Source: Bos javanicus
Taxonomy: Eukaryota > Chordata > Mammalia > Artiodactyla > Bovidae
Length of the DNA stretch: 64,000 nucleotides
Assembly (NCBI RefSeq): GCF_032452875.1
Contig: NC_083879.1
Coordinates: 87,305,572 to 87,369,571 of the forward strand
Direction of reading: 5' to 3'
The position numbers and the translations under genes are program-made. The notes beneath the pieces are model-generated. The model was not told the origin of the DNA. It made no database searches and saw only the letters and a program-made list of their open reading frames with translations. Shown here one piece after another: positions 58,001-64,000 of the stretch (the stretch's first letter is position 1; every line of letters begins with the position of its first letter).

Positions 58001-59994
58001 CCGATCTCTCCTCACACACACGTTACTCGGCCCAGAGGGAATTTAAAAGGTGGATTAACAAGAGAAATAAGATCTGTGGCATCATCATCTCTGTTGTTGT
58101 AACTGAAGATGTTTCTGATGTGGCCACTGTTCTGACTCTCAAGGACCCAGGAGTTGAGGTTTGCTGGGCCCCGTCAGGTGTCCAGATGGGAAATGGCTAG
58201 CAGGACTTCTGGACCGCCAAGCAAGCCAGCGCGCCTTGTCTGCGGGTTTCCCCGAATTCCTTTCTAGCCCTCAATGCTGAGTTTACAAAGGCAGCTGAGA
58301 AGTCCCAGGGCCAGAAGCACACACAGATCTAATTTCTTTAACTCTCAAGTGGGGTTAAGGCAAAGAGTTGAGAAAAGGAGGCAGATACAACTGCTCCAGC
58401 TCACGATGAGAATCGAGCTTTGACCTGCTGTTTCTTGGCTTTAGCCTCAGCTGCTAGGTGTGTGTTAACTTCACGTGTGTATCAGTCTGCGCATAAAATA
58501 ATCAGAAATACAAAAACAAACAAGAGAAGATGGCTGCACAGTATTTCGAAATTCTTGTTTGAAGGGCTGTGTTTTGTTCTTCTTTTTGGAAGGGATCTTC
58601 TACTTTTGTTTCATCTTTGTTTTCACAGTTTTTTGTTCTCTAAACTGAATGCCAGCATCTGCTCTATATATAGATAGACATCATTGTGTAATCATCAGCA
58701 CGAGGCTCTCTCAAGACGGACTCAGAAATTCAGAGGCTTTTGACTAACAAGTTTTTACGAACTCCCGGCTTGTGCATAATGCTCTTGACGGCTTGATTTC
58801 TCTCTGAGCCTTTCAAAGCCAGTCAGCAGAGCCCAGCTCAGCCCAGAATGTCAAGCATCGCCAGCCACATCTGCCTCCTCAGCACCGTGCTGAAATGCTC
58901 GATCCCTGGTTAGCTCACCAGACTGTCTATTAAAAACTCAGAAGGCCGATGTCACTGTTGACGCCAAAGCTAACTTTTCTCCCAGAATCTTCCGTGCACA
59001 CATGTCACTGAGTTTCTCAGCCACGTCCCTACTGTGGCCCCAGTGGGCTGCTGGGGCCCACCAAGTTTCCTCTGCCCGCCGTGGTGGGGCTGCAGGTTCA
59101 GGGCTCAGGTCCTGCTCAGAGTACCCCACAATCCTGTCCTCTGTGGCTGTGGCAGGGGTGCCAGCAAGACAGCAGACAACCACGTGTAGACATCAGTCAC
59201 CAGAATCACTGTGACATGGGACGATTTCTCAGGTAACAGAAATAACCTACACTAGATGATTTTTATTCTAAGCCAACTGTGAAGCAATGGGAATAGTACA
59301 AAAATTTATAGAGCTATTATCTTTGCCTAACTTCCTCTTAGGAAATAAAAAAGTGATTGCATCTTTGGTCACACACATTGCTAAACCATTTTACTTTCTT
59401 CTCTCCCGTAGATTTTTACCAGAACTGGGCAACATTGCCACGTCACCTACAAAGCACAGTAAAAGCTAAGATGTGTTTAAGTGAACAGGGGCTGAAATTC
59501 AGAACATCATCCTTTATTCTTTTTCCTTAGAAGTCTGTGCTTACCATGCTCAGCGTGACTAGAGCCGAAAGAGTGTTCTTTTTTATTGCACACGACGATG
59601 CTCAAGTGCTTAATAATGCCATTACACGTTTCTCTTTATCACTGCTGATGGCATGATTGACCACTCGCGCGTTGCGAGTGGAGATGCCTGACTCAGCAGC
59701 TAAGTCAACTACTGGGTTTACTCAGATTTCTGACAGGGTGATTAGCATTTACCACCTGCTGAAAACATCGACAATGTCCCCAAGTGGCAAGGACTCCTCG
59801 AACGTGGCCTGGAGCCATCGGGCAAACCCAGGAGCCTGTGTGTGGGGCTGCGGGTCGGTGGTCAGACCACAGGTCCTCCGCTGACTGAACTTCCTCCAGA
59901 TCTTCCCCAGCCACTGGGATCCCGAGGGTCCTCTGTTAAACAAGCCTCTCTGGGCCCCCACCAGACGAACCTGGGCCTCAGCCCCTCCCAGAGC
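55066..59994. other. Upstream intergenic sequence, no gene recognised
   Basis: AT-rich at 55100-55420 and 58400-58760, GC-rich at 55850-57350. No SINE, tandem array or conserved coding stretch was seen. The AT-rich 58480-58690 block contains CTATATATAGATAGA but no supporting promoter context. Confidence 0.3.
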
Positions 59995-60180
59995 CAGTTC
60001 ATACCATCAGCATGACCTGAGGGGCCAGGTAAAAGCAGCTGGACCCATCCTGAAGCTCTGACCCAGCAGGTCCAGGGCCGGCCCAGAACTGGCCTTTCCT
60101 CTGATCCTGAGGCTCTGGCCCAGCAGGTCCAGGGCCGGCCCAGAACTGGCCTTTCCTCTGATCCTGAAGGGTGCTGCACT
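59995..60180 (+). mobile_element. MER5-like hAT fragment with internal 57-bp duplication
   Basis: ACCATCAGCATGACCTGAGG and CCCAGCAGGTCCAGGGCCGG resemble the MER5 core. The segment beginning ATCCTGAAGCTCTG at 60047 recurs at 60104, and its first bases again at 60161, a strict 57-bp period (two full copies plus a stub) ending CCTTTCCTCTG. Confidence 0.55.
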
Positions 60181-61110
60181 GTTGTTTCTGGAAAAGAGTG
60201 GCCAGCAGCCCCAGCCTGCCCTAGACAAAGGCGGTTCCTAGGACATGGGACCTGTTAAGACTGGATTGTCCGGGGAAGCCTGTGACGGCCTCTGTGACCC
60301 CGACCACCCCCTCAGCGGCGGAGCTCTCACCAGCATGTGGTGTGTCCCTGGCAGACGTCCTCCTGAGATATAAATGTACCAGCAAGATCACAGAACAAGC
60401 CTCAACACCTAATCTGGATTTGTTTACAAGAAGTTTTCTCTTCTAAAGAGGAACTTTGAAAGAAGTAGCCATTCAAATAGGGGAAAGAACTTTCAGCCAT
60501 CGCGCATCCAAACTGAAGATGAATTTTACACACTCCGCCTCTTTGGGTCTCAGCACCGCACTTCATAAAGTGTTATTTTCTTTTCCAGTGTCCTTGTATA
60601 GGTTCATTTCCACGTCTTCATTTTATGCACGAAGCAGCTTTAGCTACATCTACTAACATTCTAGCAAAACCTCTCTGTTGGTTACATAGCAACCATCAAA
60701 CAAACACCCCATGGCTTGCAGTGGCACCACTCTCTGGTTCTGGGTTGGTGGGCAGTTCTCCCATCTAGGGTGGCCTCGTTTGCTAGTGCAGGGGTGGCCA
60801 CATTTCCCCACATTCGATCAGTCATTCTCACGGCAGCAAACCAGCCTTGTTAACTCAGCACCAAGGGGTTTCCCATACCATGAGCAGCAAACTCCAGGAT
60901 CTGTGCACATTTCAAGCCCCTGCTTGTATCCCAGTGGTCAAACCAATTTACACGGCCAAGCCTAGAAGCAGCGTCGAGACGGGCCTTTTACCCTTTGTCT
61001 CAGGCAGACAATGGATTGTGGATTATTTGCCACAATCTCTGTTTCTCTTAACAAAAACTTTATTTCTGAATTGTCTTTCAAAGCAACTTGTGAGAAAGGA
61101 AAAGACTTAC
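60181..61110. other. Possible ancient LTR/MaLR-type relic, otherwise unrecognised
   Basis: About 60700-60990 (TGGCTTGCAGTGGCACCACT near 60713, CAGTGGTCAAACCAATTTAC near 60931, ACGGCCAAGCCTAGAAGCAG near 60952) follows the general layout of an old mammalian MLT/MER repeat. Family not determined. Confidence 0.3.
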
Positions 61111-61350
61111 TACCAGAACACTAACTGGCTGATCTCTAACCAACAGAGTGCTAACCGGCATGCCACTAAGCAGCAGAGTGCTAAGCAGCAGAGTGCTAAC
61201 CAGAAGACCGCTAACTAGCAGAACGCTAACTCACAGAGCACTAACCAACAGAGTGCTAACCGGCATGCCACTAACTAGCAGAGCGCTAACCGGCAGAGTG
61301 CTAACCAGCAGAGTGCTAACCAGCAGAGTGCTAACCAGCAGAGCACTCCC
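61111..61350 (+). repeat. 15-bp minisatellite, 16 units
   Basis: The consensus is CAGCAGAGTGCTAAC, with exact 15-bp spacing across 240 bp. CAACAGAGTGCTAAC followed by CGGCATGCCACTAA occurs at 61141 and 61246, 105 bp apart, so a seven-unit block was duplicated. The frame is preserved: QQSAN-type repeats on plus, VSTLL-type on minus. The first two and last units are degenerate. Confidence 0.96.
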
Positions 61351-62040
61351 CCAGGTCCGTGCTGACAGGCAGGCCCGGTTCCAGGTCCTCAGGCCGATTA
61401 GCCAGGCCCCCAGCACAACCCCAAGTCTAGGGTCCAAGGTCACCCTCAGCCTGGGCAAACAGAGATAGCAGTCGCCTGTAATCACCCTGTGAGTCGGAAC
61501 CCCTGTCCCCCCATCGGCAGGGGGACATCGGGGCTGGGAGGCACACAGGGCTGTCCAGCGCTCTGATGGGGAAGGTTCAGGCTGAGGCTGGACCGGCCCA
61601 TGCACACGGCAGGGCTGTAGCTGCCACGGCAGCTCCTGTGATGACTGAAGGCTCCGTCCCCTCTGGGCAGGGCTGCTGCCCTGTCATCAGTCGCGACGTT
61701 TAAGATCATGATTCCTGATTCCTGTGGTCTGCATTAAAACTGTTTAAGGATGAGCCATAAGAGGGAGGCGGTGTGGCTGGCTCTGAAGAAGCGTGAAAAC
61801 CCTTGAGGGTGGGGGCCTCCACAGCCCCCCACACAGCTCCTGGCAACGCTTGCTTGTGCTTCTTGGGGTCATGAATCTTTTCACTGTTTCAAGGCCAGGG
61901 CATCTCTTTTGCTGTGAAATGTCTGTTCATCATTACTGCTCACTTTTCTGTGGGGTCTGTGGTCTTTTGTACTGACTTGTTGGTATCTTTGTTTACTAAA
62001 GAAATGACTCTCTTTCTTAGATTATAGTATGCAAATACCT
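61351..62040. other. Unrecognised intergenic
   Basis: GC-rich to about 61680, then AT-rich. Nothing identified. Confidence 0.35.
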
Positions 62041-62600
62041 CTGGGTTTGTGTCTTTGGCTTGTGTTTTGTTAAAGATATAGTTTATTTTTCTGTAATAAA
62101 ATTTATTGGTAGATTTATTTTTTAATATAGTGTTTAATCAGCTAACCCAAAGACCTTTATTTGATTTTTGAACAATTTTATTTTAAAACTGTTTTCATTA
62201 GGGCTCAGATCCCATGTATTATTGAAAGATTCTTCCAGGGATGTGATGCTATGCTGTGCTATTTTATTTTTAAAATTATTTTTATTAACTTTTGTCTTCT
62301 GGAGTTTTGTATCATACTGTAGAAAGAACTTTCCCTCTCACATTATTTTTAAAATAATTCTTATTTTCATTTACTACTTTCATGCTTTCTTTGTGTCCAG
62401 TTAAATTTTGATTTGTCTTGAATTTATTTTGATTAAGATATAAGATGTGGATTGAAGCTAATTTTTCAGATGGCTCTTTAGTTCTCTCAGACAACATGTG
62501 GCTAATCCTTTCCCTGATAATCTGAAATGGCATCTTTATCAGTAGATCCCTGTGTAACTTGTATTTCTGGGTTTTCTAATTCGTCCGTTCATCTGAGGAC
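62041..62600 (-). mobile_element. Old L1 fragment (L1M-like), minus strand
   Basis: AAGATGTGGATTGAAGCTAA, AATTTTTCAGATGGCTCTTT, GATAATCTGAAATGGCATCT and TTTCTGGGTTTTCTAATTCG match, in order, the reversed L1 ORF2 3' region. Highly diverged. Confidence 0.6.
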
Positions 62601-64000
62601 CAGCAGTGTGTGGCCGCCGTGAGTCTTCTTCCGCAGGCATTTTGTGGCTGTCTTTGCTTCTTTGCCTTCTCTAGTTAAAAAGGACATGCAGCCCCGTGGG
62701 CGTGTTCTCTTAAGGATCGTCTGTCTGGCGTGGCTCTGCCAGCTCTCCCACCACACACGCTCTGACTCCCTCTGCTGTAGGCCAGTTCCAGCTTTGTGAT
62801 TCAACCCGACAGTCTGTCTTTTAGAAAGTGAGTTGAACTTACTTAAGGGCAGTGGGTTGCTGGTCACACTTCCAGTGTCCTCAGCCTCGTGGGGTCAGTC
62901 CCTGAGCCGCTCAGGAAGTTTTCCTGTTACGCACTTGTGGTTGCTCGTCCTGTCTCTCTGAAACCCAAGTATTCAGACACTTCACTCCCAAGCTGACCAC
63001 AGACCACCTCCAGCTCTTCTCGGGGGTCTCCCCATCTCTACGTTTGAGCTCCGTCCTGGCCGACAGCTCTTCGTGGGATTTAAGTTCAGTAAGCCCATAT
63101 TTTAATTTCTTTACTGTTTTCTGCCTGTTAGAAGATAGCATCCTGTTCTTACATGATGGATATGCACTATTTTCTGAAATGTTTCTGAGGTCATTAATTC
63201 GACCTTTAATTTTCTATTTTTTTTATGTAGCTGTCTGCTCCAAGGTCATGTCAGCTCATCTCTGTGAGGATGCTTTGCAGCGCGAGTGACAATCCTCTGG
63301 GTTCACTAATAGGCCAGATCCCTAAACTCAAGTGTAAAGAGAGGAAACAGTATCCACTGGCCATGTTCTCTAGGTACCTGCATGTTTCACCTCAGTGTTG
63401 CTCCACTAAATTGGTAAGAATTGTGCTGACTCATTGCCCAATGCACTGACATCTTTTAAAATTAGGTTTCACAGCAAATTGCTATTCCATGCTCAAGGGC
63501 GAAGTATCACATCCTGTGTGTTAGTTATTAGCTTTAACATTTAGGATTCCAGCCACGGGTTACTTTGCTTTTCATAGTTTCTCTGAGTTCCAGGAAGTTT
63601 TCTTCACACAAAAACGCAAAACCAAATATTAAATGTGTCCAGATAGAGTATCTGGTTGAGTGTGGAAGGCTCTTGGGGTCCTGCCGTCTCAGCCTCACAT
63701 CCTCTGGTGACCCAGCGACCACCCCCTGGAGACGTCCATCCAGCAGGGAACACAGGAGCAGGGAGGGGTTACAGAGAACGAAGAGGTAGGAGCAGCAGCA
63801 GGTCCTGAAGTAGGTATGACCGGACGCTGGGGGAGGGGGTCGTCTATTGAAAAGAAAAAGGGTTAAAGTTATGAAGACAAGACCACTCGCGTCTTCCCAA
63901 GGCCTTGGGTGCGGTGGAGGCTCTGGACTTCAGGTCTTTGGCTTCAGGGCAAATCTGCGTTTCTCCTGCAGAGAGGCCAGTGGAAGAGAGGCGGGCGGGG
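62601..64000. other. Right end of window, unrecognised
   Basis: Mixed composition with a poly-T run at about 63219-63226. Several short ORFs on both strands without known domains. No gene called. Confidence 0.3.

Noticed and set aside
61111..61350. CRISPR-like regular repeats
   Set aside because: Units are contiguous with no spacers and the DNA is mammalian; it is a minisatellite. The same holds for the 29-bp and 43-bp arrays.

Overview
The window is mammalian nuclear DNA from a ruminant, most probably a bovid. The evidence is lineage-specific retroposons (BovB/RTE LINE fragments, tRNA-Glu-derived Bov-tA SINEs and Bov-A2 SINEs) together with older mammalian L1, MIR and MER5-like pieces. The species cannot be fixed from the sequence alone.

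One protein gene is identifiable with confidence: the 5' part of RASA3 (GAP1-IP4BP, a Ras/Rap GTPase-activating protein), on the minus strand. Exon 1 (47744-47798) lies in a CpG island at about 47340-48330. Exon 2 is 16560-16677 and exon 3 is 7958-8061. All junctions obey GT-AG, the reading phase is kept across both splices, and the joined exons encode residues 1 to 92 plus the first base of codon 93, which is most of the first C2 domain. Exon 4 and beyond lie outside the left edge. Intron 1 is about 31.1 kb, intron 2 about 8.5 kb, and intron 3 is cut by position 1.

The introns carry many tandem repeats, as expected for a GC-rich chromosome-end locus (human RASA3 is in distal 13q34). They are a 20-bp array (6211-7630), a roughly 32-bp array (10039-10489), a 22-23-bp array (14780-15080), a 14-bp G-rich array (15991-16046), a 43-bp array (30908-31212), a 29-bp array (37912-38562), a 40-bp array (42266-42391) and an alternating CA/CG tract (43583-43870). 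Several have unit lengths not divisible by three and few stop codons, so they produce long spurious ORFs.

The region right of the CpG island (48331-64000) is upstream of RASA3. No protein gene was recognised there. It holds a CA microsatellite, a Bov-tA with clean target-site duplications, two BovB copies stacked in the same orientation (52473-54400), a Bov-A2 fragment, a 57-bp duplication in a MER5-like element, a 15-bp tandem array (61111-61350) and an old L1 remnant. I found no new multi-gene system. The items most worth following up are the G-rich minisatellites close to RASA3 exons 2 and 3 and the six-frame-open 29-bp array.
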